The notes: generated by a model not told the origin, from the sequence alone. A stretch of 64,000 nt of DNA from Burkholderiales bacterium RIFCSPLOWO2_12_FULL_61_40 (GCA_001770935.1 MESI01000094.1:33304-97303), one strand, 5' to 3'. Counted from the stretch's first letter, positions 1-8,785 are shown. Translations and numbers: made by a program.

Positions 1-2484
1 GCAAGCTCCAGCGATGCGCAAGAACGCCTGGCGCTCGTGCATCTGGAAAAAGGCCGCTACCGTGACGCCATTGACGCTTTCAAGGCACTGTTAAAAACGC
101 AGCGGCGGCCCGACTGGCTGGCGGGCCTGGCAAGCGCCTATGCCGGACGGGCGCAAGGGCTGGCGGCAAAGGATATGCGGCGCGAGGCGATCGAACTCTG
201 GCGTAGTCGGGCCGAACATTGCGGCACACCGCTTTGGGAAGGTCCCTATGTGGGCTGGATGGTTGCGCAGGGCCGACTCGCGGACGTGCTGGGGTATCTG
301 GCCACCCGGCGCGCCGCTGCGCCCGCAGCGCAGCGCAATGACGAGATTGCCAGCCTGGAGGCGCGACTGGCTCCGGCCCTGCTGGTGGCCGACGATGCCA
401 TCGTGGCGCGCCTGCCCGCCGAGTCGCAGCTGGTGCAGCACCGCGTTTTCGCCCAGGCGGCACTGGCAGCCTACGCCCGGAAGGACGCGCCTGCGCTGGA
501 GGGGGCGCTGGCGGCCATTCCCTTTCGTTCGCCCTACCGCGATCTTCGGCTCGTGCTCAAGGCAATGGTGCTGTGGGAGACGGACCAGGATGCGGCGCGC
601 CTGGCGATGGACCGACTGCCAGCGGATGGCCCGTTTGAGCCGCTCGCAGCGCCCTTGCGCGCACTGCTTGCTCCTGGCGGCAATTGGTCACGCCTTTGGG
701 CAACCCTCAATAAAGAACAGCAAACCATCGCTCTGGATCTGTTGGGCTGCCCGCCAGCGTTTGCCCCCTTGCTGCGTGCATTGGCCGACACCGATGCGGA
801 TGTGGCGCCGTCGGCCTTGTTCGATCTGGTACAGCGGCATGCGCGCGACTTGCCCAGTTCGCTTGCGACGCGGTTGTGGCAATGGCTGGCGCCCTGGGCG
901 GTGCGCCGGGGTTGCGCCAGCCCGCGCATCTTCGGTAGCCCCTCACCGGTCGTGCAGGAGTGCGCGACGGCGCTGGCGGTGGAGATCAAGGGGGAATGGG
1001 GCCATGCCGAAGAGCACTGGTCCGACGCGGTGGACGTGCTCGCCTCCAGCAAGGATGCCGACGACCGGTTGCGCGCGGCCCTGATTTTGCGCCACATGGC
1101 GCTCCATGGCGAACATCTGTCGCGCGACGGTGTTCTGGATGATGTGGGCGCGGACATGCTGACGAAAAGCCTGCAGAACGACCTGGGGGACCCGGATATC
1201 CACGTTCGGCTGGTCCGGTTCTGGCGGTGCAAGGGCGACCTGAAACGCGCGCGGGAACGGCTGGATGCCGGGTTGGGCCAGTTCCCCGACCATGTCGCGC
1301 TGCTGGCCGAGGGCGTTGAAACCGCTCTGGCGGCGAGTGCCTTCAAAAAGGCGGCGAGTACGGCACGGCGCTTGCTGGAGTTGGACCCGCTGAACAGCAA
1401 GGTGCGCTCCCTGGTGGGTAAAGCGCATTTGTCCCACGCCGGCAAACAGATTGCGGCGGACAAACTGGCGGCGGCTAAAAAGGAAATCGAGGAAGCCGGG
1501 AACTGGCTCACCACCAGCGTCGATCAGGGCCGCATGCAACTGCTGCTGGCCTGGACGGAGCCCACGGGAAGCGCCGAACGGCGGCGGCTGGCGCAGCTTG
1601 CGGTGGCGGCCTGGGGTGGCGGCCTGGCCGCGGCGTGGCGTTTGCTGCGGGAGGCGCAGGGCGCTTTTGCCCGTGTCGGTGTGACAGCGTCGGAATCACT
1701 GCTGGGCGAGGCTGGAATCGACACGGCGAAAGCCGTGACACCGGCCGACCTTCTGGAATGGGTGCAGGTGCTGGAGCAAGAAACCCCCATGGTCCGCAAA
1801 GGGCAAGACCCCTTGGCCCTCTGGCGCAAGGCGATCCTGGGTATGGCGGCCACGCCCGTGTTCGACGCGGAGTCGACGGTGCGGGTCTGCGAAGCATTGG
1901 GCCGCCACGAGGAGCACGATCTGGTGGAGAAATTCGCCAATGCCGCACGCAAACGCTGGCCGGATCGGCCGATTTTTGTGTACCACGCGGTCGCGGCACG
2001 TTTTGGCAAAAAACGGTGCATCGACAGCAAGCAGGACTACGACGACCTGGAGCGCGCGCTAGACCATGCGCGCCGCAACAAGGATCGCAGGCTGGTCATG
2101 CGCATCGACGCCTTGTTCGAGGACGATGAGGATATGTCCGACTTCGGCGCACCGGGCTTGCCGAGCCGGCCCGGTGTCCCAAAGCTGCCTTTGAACCCCG
2201 GACAATTGACCCCGGATATGGTGCGCGAAATGATCGAACTATCGATCAAAGGGGGCGGTGAAAAAGCCTTCCTGAAGGGGGCGCGCACGAATTTGGGCGA
2301 TGCGCTGTACCGCGCCATAGAGAAGGCATCAGGTGGCAACCACGCGGCTTTTGTGCGCAACCTGGTCAACCTCGTCGCGGAATCGATAGTCGCTGATGTG
2401 GCCGCACCGCCGCCCTTTGTTCCAGCAACCATCAGCAAACCCAAAAAACCCGTCCCAGGACAGGGGAATATGTTCAATGAGTGA
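1..2484 (+). CDS. TPR-repeat protein of an Hsp70 operon (5' partial)
   Basis: The reading frame is open from base 1, so the true start lies upstream; a GTG at 37 is only the first possible start inside the window. The visible ~827 residues are alpha-helical and carry tetratricopeptide-like units, for example around residues 5-30 (RYRDAIDAFKALL) and the AFKKAASTARRLLELDPLN stretch near residue 450. No signal peptide is visible. It heads an operon whose next genes encode J-domain, GrpE-like and Hsp70 proteins, each overlapping its neighbour. By inference it is a scaffold or client-binding partner of this Hsp70. The last 8 bases overlap the next gene, which suggests translational coupling. The client is unknown. 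A plain TPR protein with another role cannot be excluded. Confidence 0.8.
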   Translation, partial: ASSSDAQERLALVHLEKGRYRDAIDAFKALLKTQRRPDWLAGLASAYAGRAQGLAAKDMRREAIELWRSRAEHCGTPLWEGPYVGWMVAQGRLADVLGYLATRRAAAPAAQRNDEIASLEARLAPALLVADDAIVARLPAESQLVQHRVFAQAALAAYARKDAPALEGALAAIPFRSPYRDLRLVLKAMVLWETDQDAARLAMDRLPADGPFEPLAAPLRALLAPGGNWSRLWATLNKEQQTIALDLLGCPPAFAPLLRALADTDADVAPSALFDLVQRHARDLPSSLATRLWQWLAPWAVRRGCASPRIFGSPSPVVQECATALAVEIKGEWGHAEEHWSDAVDVLASSKDADDRLRAALILRHMALHGEHLSRDGVLDDVGADMLTKSLQNDLGDPDIHVRLVRFWRCKGDLKRARERLDAGLGQFPDHVALLAEGVETALAASAFKKAASTARRLLELDPLNSKVRSLVGKAHLSHAGKQIAADKLAAAKKEIEEAGNWLTTSVDQGRMQLLLAWTEPTGSAERRRLAQLAVAAWGGGLAAAWRLLREAQGAFARVGVTASESLLGEAGIDTAKAVTPADLLEWVQVLEQETPMVRKGQDPLALWRKAILGMAATPVFDAESTVRVCEALGRHEEHDLVEKFANAARKRWPDRPIFVYHAVAARFGKKRCIDSKQDYDDLERALDHARRNKDRRLVMRIDALFEDDEDMSDFGAPGLPSRPGVPKLPLNPGQLTPDMVREMIELSIKGGGEKAFLKGARTNLGDALYRAIEKASGGNHAAFVRNLVNLVAESIVADVAAPPPFVPATISKPKKPVPGQGNMFNE

Positions 2485-2779
2485 TCCCTACCATGTGCTC
2501 GGTGTCGCGCGCGACGCCGACGATGCGGCGATACGCGCTGCCTACCTCGCCGCTGTGCGGCTTTCCCCGCCGGACCGGGATGCCGAGCGTTTCGCGGCCT
2601 TGCGCCGGGCCTTTGACGCGGTGGCCAGCCACCGTCTGCGGCTGGCCCACGACCTGTTTGACCGCGAACCACCGACGCCCGACGGTCTGCTGCACCTGCT
2701 GGAAAGCCAGTGTGTCCGGCGCCGTCCCGACGCAGCTGGCCTGCTGCGCGTGCTCAAAGGCGGTGGCGATGGACGCTGA
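2477..2779 (+). CDS. J-domain-like protein with degenerate HPD motif
   Basis: A 100-residue protein starting MSDPYHVLGVARDADD, the usual opening of a DnaJ helix I/II region. Where a J-domain has His-Pro-Asp between helices II and III this protein reads SPPDRDAERF, so the histidine needed to stimulate Hsp70 ATPase is replaced by proline. Helix III (AALRRAFDAVASHRLRLAHDLFD) is recognisable. The ATG at 2477 overlaps the TPR stop by 8 bases, and the stop overlaps the GrpE-like start by 11. By family knowledge such a protein would bind Hsp70 weakly or act as an adaptor; that is inference. Homologues beside Hsp70/TPR genes often seem to carry a similar PP(D/E) loop, so the change may be a subfamily trait. 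Confidence 0.75.
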   Translation: MSDPYHVLGVARDADDAAIRAAYLAAVRLSPPDRDAERFAALRRAFDAVASHRLRLAHDLFDREPPTPDGLLHLLESQCVRRRPDAAGLLRVLKGGGDGR

Positions 2780-3440
2780 AGCCAAAGAACGCCTGATCGA
2801 CGAGTTTCGCGCCTGCCTGGATGATTGGGAGCCAGGCGATGCGGATGCGTCCGCTGGCGAAGCGGGCGGGCCACCGGTCGATCTGGCGCTGCTGTTTTCC
2901 GAAATGTCCGTCCTGCGCAACGAGGTGCGCGTGGAGGCCCGCCAGTTCAAGACCGCGCTGGATGAAATGCGCGCGCTCACCGAACTGCTCGGCGAACAGA
3001 ATCGGCGGCTGGCACGCGACCTGGAGCGCGCCCGCGAAGCGGAAGGTAACGCGCAACGCCAGACAGAACGGCGCATGCTGCTGGAGATGCTCGATGTGCG
3101 CGACCGGATCGCCGCCGCCATGGGCGTGGTGGACGCCTATCGGCCGGGCTGGTGGTCCCGCCTGGCACCCACGCAAACCAGGCTCGCGCAGGGCTTGCGC
3201 GAGGGCATTGAGCTGACGCTGCGTCGGCTGGACGAGGTGTTGGCCGAACGGCGCGTACGCGCCATTGACGCGGTCGGCGGCCGCCTGGACCCCAATACCA
3301 TGCGCGCCGTGGGTGTCGGGTTTGACGCACAGCGCCCACAGGGCGAAGTGTTGAGCGAGGCAAGGCGCGGCTATGTGCGCGACGACGAACTGCTGCGCCT
3401 GGCCGAAGTGATTGTGAACAAACAAGAAAGCAAACCATGA
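2769..3440 (+). CDS. GrpE-like nucleotide exchange factor
   Basis: A 223-residue protein starting MDAEAKERLIDEFRACL. It has a long heptad-rich helix (about residues 40-110, LRNEVRVEARQFKTALDEMR and following), then a C-terminal part with a VGVGFDAQRPQGEVLSEARRGY stretch. This resembles the GrpE beta-domain, which inserts into the Hsp70 nucleotide-binding lobe. Length and layout fit GrpE, although the sequence is divergent. It overlaps the J-domain gene upstream, and its TGA overlaps the ATG of the Hsp70 gene (ATGA). The likely job is ADP/ATP exchange on the Hsp70 encoded next door rather than on the housekeeping DnaK. Confidence 0.75.
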   Translation: MDAEAKERLIDEFRACLDDWEPGDADASAGEAGGPPVDLALLFSEMSVLRNEVRVEARQFKTALDEMRALTELLGEQNRRLARDLERAREAEGNAQRQTERRMLLEMLDVRDRIAAAMGVVDAYRPGWWSRLAPTQTRLAQGLREGIELTLRRLDEVLAERRVRAIDAVGGRLDPNTMRAVGVGFDAQRPQGEVLSEARRGYVRDDELLRLAEVIVNKQESKP

Positions 3441-5251
3441 GCAACGTTATCGTAGGGATTGACCTGGGCACCACCAATTCGGAAATTGCCGTTGTCCGCA
3501 ATGGCCGGATCGAAGTGATCGAAATCGAAAACGGCGTGCCAATCCTGCCCTCGGTGGTGGGCCTGGGCGAGGACAACACGCTACTGGTCGGCGCTGCGGC
3601 GCGCAACCAGTATGTGCTGCACCCCGAGCGCACCATTCGGTCGGTCAAGCGGCGCATGGGCGAGGCGACCCGCCTGACGCTGGGCGACAAACAATACAGC
3701 CCGTCCGAAATTTCGGCCATGATCCTGCTGCGGCTGAAAAAAATTGCCGAAGCGCATCTGGGTGCCCCGGTCCACCGGGCGGTGATCACCGTGCCGGCCT
3801 ATTTTTCAGACGCCCAGCGCCAGGCCACGCGCGAAGCCGGAGAAATCGCCGGACTGGAGGTTGTGCGTATCCTCAACGAGCCCACCGCCGCCGCCCTGGC
3901 CTACGGGGCGCAGCGTGGCGCCAGCGGGCAGGCCAAGGCGCGCAAAGCGCTGGTCTACGATCTGGGGGGCGGCACCTTCGACGTGTCCATTGTGAACATG
4001 GAGGGCGACGTGGTCGAGGTGCTGGCCAGCCACGGCAACAACGCCCTGGGCGGCGACGATTTCGACCGCCGCATCATCGACTTCGCGCTCGACCATTTGC
4101 GCACCGTGCATGGCATTGATGCTGAAACCGCGGCGGCCTCACCCACGGCCATGGCACGCCTGCAGCGCGCGGCCGAGGCCGCCAAAATTGCCTTGTCCGA
4201 CCGCCCCTACGCCACGCTGGCCGAAGAATTCCTGTTCGAGAAGAATGGCGCCCCGGTGCATCTGTCGCTTGAAATTTCGCGCCATGAATACGAGGAGATG
4301 ATCGAGCCCTACATCACCGAGACCATGGATGCGGTCCATGTCGCGCTGACCGGGGCCCATCTGGCGGTGGCTGATATCGACGAGGTGCTGCTGGTCGGCG
4401 GCGCCACCCGCACGCCCATGGTGTCGCGTCTGCTGGAAGCGCTCACCGGCATTCAGCCGCATGGAGAAATTGACCCCGATCTGTGCGTGGCCATGGGCGC
4501 GGCCATTCAGGGCGAGACCATCGCCGGCGGGGCGACGCCCACGGTGCTGATCGACGTCACGCCGTATACCTTCGGCACCAGCTCGCTGGCGATTCTGGAT
4601 GGCAGAGAGTATCCCTACTGTTTTGTGCCGCTGATTCGCAAAAACACGCCGATCCCGGCCTCGCGCAGTGAGGTCTTCTACACCGTGTTCGACAATCAGG
4701 ATGTGGTGGAGGTCATGGTCTACCAGGGGGAAGCCCCGGACGCCCTGGACAACATTGAAATCGGGCGTTTCAAGGTGGAAGGCCTGCGCAAGGTCCCGGC
4801 GGGCAATCCTATCGTGCTCGATTTTTCCATCGACATCAACGGCATCCTCCAGGTCCGCGCCAGCGAGAAGAAAAGCGGGCTGGAGTACGCCATTACCATC
4901 GACAACGCCATTTCGCGTTTTGAGGAAGGCAAGCTGGACGAGGCGCGCGGCCGCATTCGTTCGATGTTCGGCGAGGACAGCGTGTCGGACGAGGCCGCGG
5001 GCACAGCACAGGCTGGTTCGCAGGCCGAAGTTTCGCCACTGGGCCACCGCCGCACTGTGGTGGAGGCGCTGGCGCTGATCGAAAAGGCCGAGCGCCTGCT
5101 CAAGACCGCAGGTGCCGATGACCGTGAAGATCTGATTGACAGCATGGAGGCCGTGCGCGACGCCATGGCCCCTGCGGCTACTGGCGACGACACGGTGCTG
5201 CAGCAAGCCATGGGGACGCTGGCCGACGTGCTGTACTACCTCGACAATTGA
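3437..5251 (+). CDS. Hsp70-family chaperone (DnaK paralogue)
   Basis: A 604-residue Hsp70. The N-terminus has the phosphate-1 loop [14 protein letters not shown]. The phosphate-2 loop is [14 protein letters not shown] near residue 175, and the adenosine loop is [14 protein letters not shown] near residue 317. [11 protein letters not shown] is present. The substrate-binding beta-domain follows (residues ~375-500), then a short helical lid. It lacks the acidic EEVD-like tail. The length is a little below housekeeping DnaK (~640). The nearby J, GrpE-like and TPR genes show a dedicated chaperone team acting in the cytoplasm. The gene starts with an ATGA overlap, so co-translation is expected. Orthology to E. 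coli HscC is possible but not shown. Confidence 0.93.
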   Translation: MSNVIVGIDLGTTNSEIAVVRNGRIEVIEIENGVPILPSVVGLGEDNTLLVGAAARNQYVLHPERTIRSVKRRMGEATRLTLGDKQYSPSEISAMILLRLKKIAEAHLGAPVHRAVITVPAYFSDAQRQATREAGEIAGLEVVRILNEPTAAALAYGAQRGASGQAKARKALVYDLGGGTFDVSIVNMEGDVVEVLASHGNNALGGDDFDRRIIDFALDHLRTVHGIDAETAAASPTAMARLQRAAEAAKIALSDRPYATLAEEFLFEKNGAPVHLSLEISRHEYEEMIEPYITETMDAVHVALTGAHLAVADIDEVLLVGGATRTPMVSRLLEALTGIQPHGEIDPDLCVAMGAAIQGETIAGGATPTVLIDVTPYTFGTSSLAILDGREYPYCFVPLIRKNTPIPASRSEVFYTVFDNQDVVEVMVYQGEAPDALDNIEIGRFKVEGLRKVPAGNPIVLDFSIDINGILQVRASEKKSGLEYAITIDNAISRFEEGKLDEARGRIRSMFGEDSVSDEAAGTAQAGSQAEVSPLGHRRTVVEALALIEKAERLLKTAGADDREDLIDSMEAVRDAMAPAATGDDTVLQQAMGTLADVLYYLDN

Positions 5252-5544
5252 TGGCACGCATGGAACGTTGTCCGGCTTGCCGCGCCAGGCTGGCGGATGC
5301 GGAAATTTGCACCCGGTGCGGCACCGATTTTTCCACGTCCCGCCGCGCCGAGCGCCAGGCGCAAGGGCTTGCACACATCGCCGTGCGCCAACTTTGCCTG
5401 GGCCAGACGATGCAAGCGGCGGCGACTGCGGACGCCGCCACCCACCTGGCCAGTCCGCTGCTGGCCTTGGCTGTCATGGAAACGATACGTCGGCGGGGTG
5501 CAGTTCACAGCACCGATGTGGAAGACCCGCGGCAGGAGTTTTAG
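5251..5544 (+). CDS. Small zinc-ribbon protein of the Hsp70 operon
   Basis: A 97-residue protein with an N-terminal rubredoxin-like knuckle pair, CPAC near residue 7 and CTRC near residue 20. This is followed by a helical, Ala-rich segment of the TPR-like kind (QAAATADAATHLASPLLALAV). Its ATG overlaps the Hsp70 TGA, so it is the fifth and last gene of the overlapping operon. The four cysteines would bind one zinc. The function is unknown; an accessory or client-docking role with the Hsp70 is inference from position only. Confidence 0.7.
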   Translation: MARMERCPACRARLADAEICTRCGTDFSTSRRAERQAQGLAHIAVRQLCLGQTMQAAATADAATHLASPLLALAVMETIRRRGAVHSTDVEDPRQEF

Positions 5545-5572
5545 GGCGCATTTGGGACTCATCCCGCCAGAG

Positions 5573-5850
5573 TCAGTCCTGCCCCGCCTGCCCTGCCATT
5601 CTGGTGCGCCAGGCCAGCACCACGCGCCGGTGCTGGCGCCGTTCACGGATGCCGGAAGGAGTGGCCGGGTCCGGGTCAGTGCAGCAGGCGCACTGGTAGC
5701 GGCCCCGGCCTGCGCCTGCGCCTGCGGCAGGCAGCATACGCCGTGGTTTGGGGGGCGGCTCTGGCACAGCCTGGTCCGGCCAGCCTGGATGCATGGCGTG
5801 CGGTGATTCGGCATCAGAGGTTTTCAATTCAACCGTTGTAGAGGTGTTCA
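5573..5850 (-). CDS. Hypothetical small protein behind a Fur-like box
   Basis: A 92-residue frame starting MNTSTTVELKTSDAESPHA. It has a proline-rich centre (PEPPPKPRR), one Cys pair (YQCACC) and a basic tail. I do not recognise the family. Coding status is uncertain because there is no good ribosome binding site. An alternative ATG at 5935 would give 120 residues but lies inside the Fur-like site, so I prefer 5850, which leaves a leader of about 70 bases. If no protein is made, 5545-5988 is an intergenic region holding only that site. Confidence 0.35.
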
Positions 5851-5918
5851 TACGGGCCAAGCGGCTTCTGGAATGGGGATGTGGCCAGAAATCCGGCAAC
5901 TGCGAGGGTTTGCAGTGT

Positions 5919-5937
5919 ATGCGAATAATTCTCATTT
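5919..5937 (-). promoter_or_regulatory. Fur-box-like operator
   Basis: On the minus strand the site reads AATGAGAATTATTCGCAT. It is close to the betaproteobacterial Fur box AATGAGAAT-N-ATTCTCATT and matches 11 of 14 positions of the 7-1-7 core. It sits 70 bases before the small minus-strand frame and also faces the 3' end of the Hsp70 operon. Iron-dependent repression is inferred. Confidence 0.5.
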
Positions 5938-5988
5938 ATTGAAAAGAAACCTTTTGCCAATTTCTCACCGCCGCACCATGGCACGGGC

Positions 5989-6867
5989 CTACCCCGGTCC
6001 AGCGGGCAAAAGACAATGCAGTCGGGCACGCGTCTCCGCGCTCATGGCATTCACCGGGGTGACCAGCGCGCTGTTCAGCGCTCCGTGCGCAATCGACGGG
6101 GGCTGCTCCTGCCCGAGCAGGCGGATCGCGATGGCCGCAATGCGCTGTGCGTGCCCGGCGTTTTGCATCAGGTTGGCGATCGCCATGTCCGCGGTGACAT
6201 GCGCCTCACGCGGGTGCCAGCAGTCGTAGTCGGTCACCATGGCCAGCGTAGCGTAGGCGATTTGCGCTTCGCGGGCGAGTTTGGCCTCGGGCATATTGGT
6301 CATGCCGATGACGCTGGCGCCCATGCTGCGGTACCAGTGCGATTCGGCCTGCGTTGAAAACTGCGGGCCTTCGACACAGACATAGGTGCCGCCACGGTGC
6401 AGCCGCAGGGGCTCGGCCGGGCTGAGTGTTTCAACCGCCCGGGCCAGCGCCTCCGCTACGCTCGGACACACCGGTTGGGCCATGGAGACGTGCGCCACCG
6501 CGCCGTCGCCAAAGAAGGTGCCGTCGCGTCGGCGTGTCAGGTCGATGAACTGGTCGGGCAGCACCATGTCCAGGGGCCGGAGTTCTTCGCGCAAGGAGCC
6601 TACGGCCGACATCGAAATCAGGTAACGCACGCCCATCTGTTTCATGGCGTGGATGTTCGCCCGGTAGGGCACTTCGGACGGAATCAAGCGGTGCCCGCGC
6701 CCATGGCGCGCCAGGAATGCCACCGGTACGCCGTGCACCAGGCCAGTGACGAGGGCGTCCGAGGGCGCGCCGTAGGGCGTGTCGATCCGGTGTTCTTCTG
6801 CGTTGTGCAGCGCCTCCATGGCATAGAGGCCGCTGCCGCCGATCACACCGATAAGCGCTTGTTGCAT
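5989..6867 (-). CDS. mtnP: MTA/MTI phosphorylase family (purine nucleoside phosphorylase type)
   Basis: A 292-residue enzyme of the methylthioadenosine phosphorylase family, which splits MTA-like nucleosides with phosphate to a base and a 5-substituted ribose-1-phosphate. Visible motifs are the N-terminal IGVIGGSGLY, the phosphate-binding RHGRGH, IPSEVPYRAN, YVCVEGPQFST, and the substrate loop GMTNMPEAKLAREAQI followed by MVTDYDCW. I chose the ATG at 6867 because AAGGA lies just upstream. The gene has its own ECF-type promoter (6902-6929), the same motif as in front of bufA and arsS. This suggests a role besides routine MTA salvage. By inference it may act on the arsenic-containing adenosine made by the ArsM/ArsS genes. 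Methylthioinosine as substrate is also possible. Confidence 0.88.
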   Translation of the reverse strand: MQQALIGVIGGSGLYAMEALHNAEEHRIDTPYGAPSDALVTGLVHGVPVAFLARHGRGHRLIPSEVPYRANIHAMKQMGVRYLISMSAVGSLREELRPLDMVLPDQFIDLTRRRDGTFFGDGAVAHVSMAQPVCPSVAEALARAVETLSPAEPLRLHRGGTYVCVEGPQFSTQAESHWYRSMGASVIGMTNMPEAKLAREAQIAYATLAMVTDYDCWHPREAHVTADMAIANLMQNAGHAQRIAAIAIRLLGQEQPPSIAHGALNSALVTPVNAMSAETRARLHCLLPAGPG

Positions 6868-6901
6868 GGTTTTTGTCCTTGGTGAATGGGGTTGACCACA
6901 G

Positions 6902-6929
6902 AGTCGCCGCAAAGCGCCGGTTTCTTACA
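6902..6929 (-). promoter_or_regulatory. ECF-type promoter of mtnP (site D)
   Basis: Minus strand TGTAAGAA (6929-6922), 15-base spacer, CGACT (6906-6902). The expected start near 6895 leaves about 28 bases of leader to the mtnP ATG. It is divergent from site A. Confidence 0.65.
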
Positions 6930-6947
6930 GCGTTGGGCGGGTCACCG

Positions 6948-6975
6948 TGTAAGAAATGGCGCAGTACCGCCGACT
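6948..6975 (+). promoter_or_regulatory. ECF-type promoter of the HD-GYP gene (site A)
   Basis: TGTAAGAA (6948-6955), 15-base spacer, CGACT (6971-6975). It is the same bipartite motif as sites B, C and D. It would give a leader of about 85 bases before the ATG at 7067. Confidence 0.6.
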
Positions 6976-7066
6976 GAGTTTGTATTTATGACCGCACCGG
7001 AGCCCCACCATGCGCAAGACCATTCTGCTGGCGCGGCGCTGAAACCATCACCGCAAAGGAGACCGC

Positions 7067-8020
7067 ATGAACACGATCAAGCCATGGGCCGATGGGGCCA
7101 CGCCGGACGACCGCGGCGAGGTGAACGATCTGGTTTCCACTGCGGATCATCTGCTGGCCAGTTTGCTGACCATGGCCTGGTTTGTGGAGGCGCGTGACCC
7201 CTACACCGGCGGGCACCTCTGGCGCGTCTCGCGTTACGCCCGGCTGCTGGCCGAAGCGGCCGGCTTCAACGATGCCGACGCAGCCCGCATCAGCCTGGGC
7301 GGCTTTTTGCACGACCTGGGCAAGGTGGGGGTGCCCGATGCCATTTTGCGCAAGCCCGACCGCCTGAGCGACGCGGAATATGCCGTCATCAAGACCCACC
7401 CCAGCGTGGGCCTGCGCCTGTTGTCGGGGCACCCGCTGGCGCGGCTGGTCCGCGACGCGGTGCTGCTGCACCACGAACGGCCGGACGGCCAGGGTTATCC
7501 GCGCGGTTTGGCGGGGGACGCGATCCCGGCCATGGCGCGGGTGGTGGGCATTTGCGACGCCTTCGACGCCATGACCAGCCACCGCCCGTACCGCGCAGGC
7601 ATGCCGCGCGACAAGGCCATCGCCATCGTGCAGGAATGTCGTGGCACCCAGTTTGACGCGCACCTGGCGGATGTCTTCGCCGCGCTGGGTGCATCGGGGC
7701 GGCTCGACCATGTGATCGGACACAGCGACGAGGGCATTCCCCTCCAGTCGTGCCCCATGTGTGGCCCCACCCTGGTACAGCGCCGTGACCATCGGGCGGG
7801 CCAGCACCTGTACTGCCGCAATTGCACGGGCGAGTTTCTTTTAGAGCCCGACGGCGACACGCTGCGGGCAGTCCCGACAGGCCAACAGGGCCAAGCGGTT
7901 GATCTGGAGCCCGAAAGCGACGCCGCACTGATTGCGCGCACCGTACGTGCCGCCGTCGCGGCCCTGCCGGTGGCCGATTTGCTCGGGCCATCGGCCCCAC
8001 CATTTGGCTTGGGGGCATGA
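7067..8020 (+). CDS. HD-GYP phosphodiesterase-type protein with C-terminal zinc ribbon
   Basis: A 317-residue protein. The HD-GYP core spans residues ~25-200: H50 (GGHLWRVSRYA), the HD pair in GFLHDLGKVGVPD (H82/D83), HHERPDGQGYPRGLAG and FDAMTSHRPYR. These are the metal-binding and GYP signatures of cyclic di-GMP phosphodiesterases. An unusual C-terminal part carries a CPMC...CRNC zinc knuckle (residues ~227-252) and a ~60-residue tail. No receiver domain or membrane segment is present. The ATG at 7067 has AAAGGAGA upstream. It is probably transcribed from site A by the ECF sigma factor encoded next, which would link metal stress to c-di-GMP. Actual hydrolysis is family knowledge, not proven. 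Confidence 0.88.
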   Translation: MNTIKPWADGATPDDRGEVNDLVSTADHLLASLLTMAWFVEARDPYTGGHLWRVSRYARLLAEAAGFNDADAARISLGGFLHDLGKVGVPDAILRKPDRLSDAEYAVIKTHPSVGLRLLSGHPLARLVRDAVLLHHERPDGQGYPRGLAGDAIPAMARVVGICDAFDAMTSHRPYRAGMPRDKAIAIVQECRGTQFDAHLADVFAALGASGRLDHVIGHSDEGIPLQSCPMCGPTLVQRRDHRAGQHLYCRNCTGEFLLEPDGDTLRAVPTGQQGQAVDLEPESDAALIARTVRAAVAALPVADLLGPSAPPFGLGA

Positions 8021-8143
8021 TGTCTTGGCTGCAACTGGCTTGTTCGTCCCGCATGGCGAAAAACGCCTTGCAGGTGGTTGTGGTGGTGCCGTTCTGTGTT
8101 GCCAGCTATAGTGCTGCGAAGAACGAAATGAACAGGAGCGGCG

Positions 8144-8785
8144 ATGAACGACCCCACGGCGGCGAGGACCGACAGTGAAACCCGATCCGACCACCCCTCT
8201 GCGCTCGTCGACCGGGAATTCCTGGACAGTTTGAGGCGCCAGATGCACAAATTCGCCACCCTGCAACTGTCCGATGCCCACTTGGCCGAAGATGCGGTGC
8301 AAGAAGCGCTGATGGGCGCACTGAAGAACGTTCAGTCCTTCGGTGGCCGGGCCGCGCTGAAGACCTGGGTGTTCGCCATCCTCAAGAACAAAATTGCCGA
8401 TGTGCTGCGCGGCAAGCAGCGCGTGGTCAATGCCAGCAGCCTGTTGCGCGCGGACGAAGAAGATGAGAATGAGGACTTTGCGGCGCTGTTCGACAACAAA
8501 GGATTCTGGCAGGTCGATGAGCGGCCGGTGGCCTGGGCCAACCCCGAGGAGTCCCTGCGGCAAAGCGACTTCTGGCGCGTGTTTGAAACCTGCCTGGAGC
8601 ATTTGCCCGGCCAGCAGGCGCGGGTGTTCATGATGCGCGAGTTCATTGAACTCGAATCCCCCGAAGTCTGCCAGGCGGTGGGCATCACGGTCAGCAACCT
8701 CAATGTCATGCTGCACCGCGCCCGGCTGCGCCTGCGCGAGTGTCTGGAGAACCGCTGGTTTGGAACGGGGGCCAATCCATGCTGA
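8144..8785 (+). CDS. ECF-type RNA polymerase sigma factor
   Basis: A 213-residue sigma-70-like factor with only regions 2 and 4. Region 2 is around residues 30-95 (LSDAHLAEDAVQEALMGALKN, then LKTWVFAILKNKIADVLRG). Region 4 is around 150-205 (LPGQQARVFMMREFIELESPEVCQAVGITVSNLNVMLHRARLRLRE). The start has AGGAG at proper spacing. No TGTAAGAA site lies upstream; a TATAGT at 8107 may be a housekeeping -10. The next gene overlaps by 7 bases and encodes a small zinc-finger protein, the usual anti-sigma arrangement. The four TGTAAGAA-N14/15-CGACT promoters nearby are its best target candidates. In Caulobacter a comparable ECF factor (SigF) drives bufferin genes, which supports that link. Confidence 0.92.
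   Translation: MNDPTAARTDSETRSDHPSALVDREFLDSLRRQMHKFATLQLSDAHLAEDAVQEALMGALKNVQSFGGRAALKTWVFAILKNKIADVLRGKQRVVNASSLLRADEEDENEDFAALFDNKGFWQVDERPVAWANPEESLRQSDFWRVFETCLEHLPGQQARVFMMREFIELESPEVCQAVGITVSNLNVMLHRARLRLRECLENRWFGTGANPC

Noticed and set aside
6886..7197. A 103-codon frame before and into the HD-GYP gene
   Set aside because: It contains the divergent promoters and overlaps the real start in another phase; no ribosome site.
8021..8143. Autoregulated ECF promoter before the sigma gene
   Set aside because: No TGTAAGAA motif is present; only a TATAGT that fits a housekeeping -10 with no good -35.
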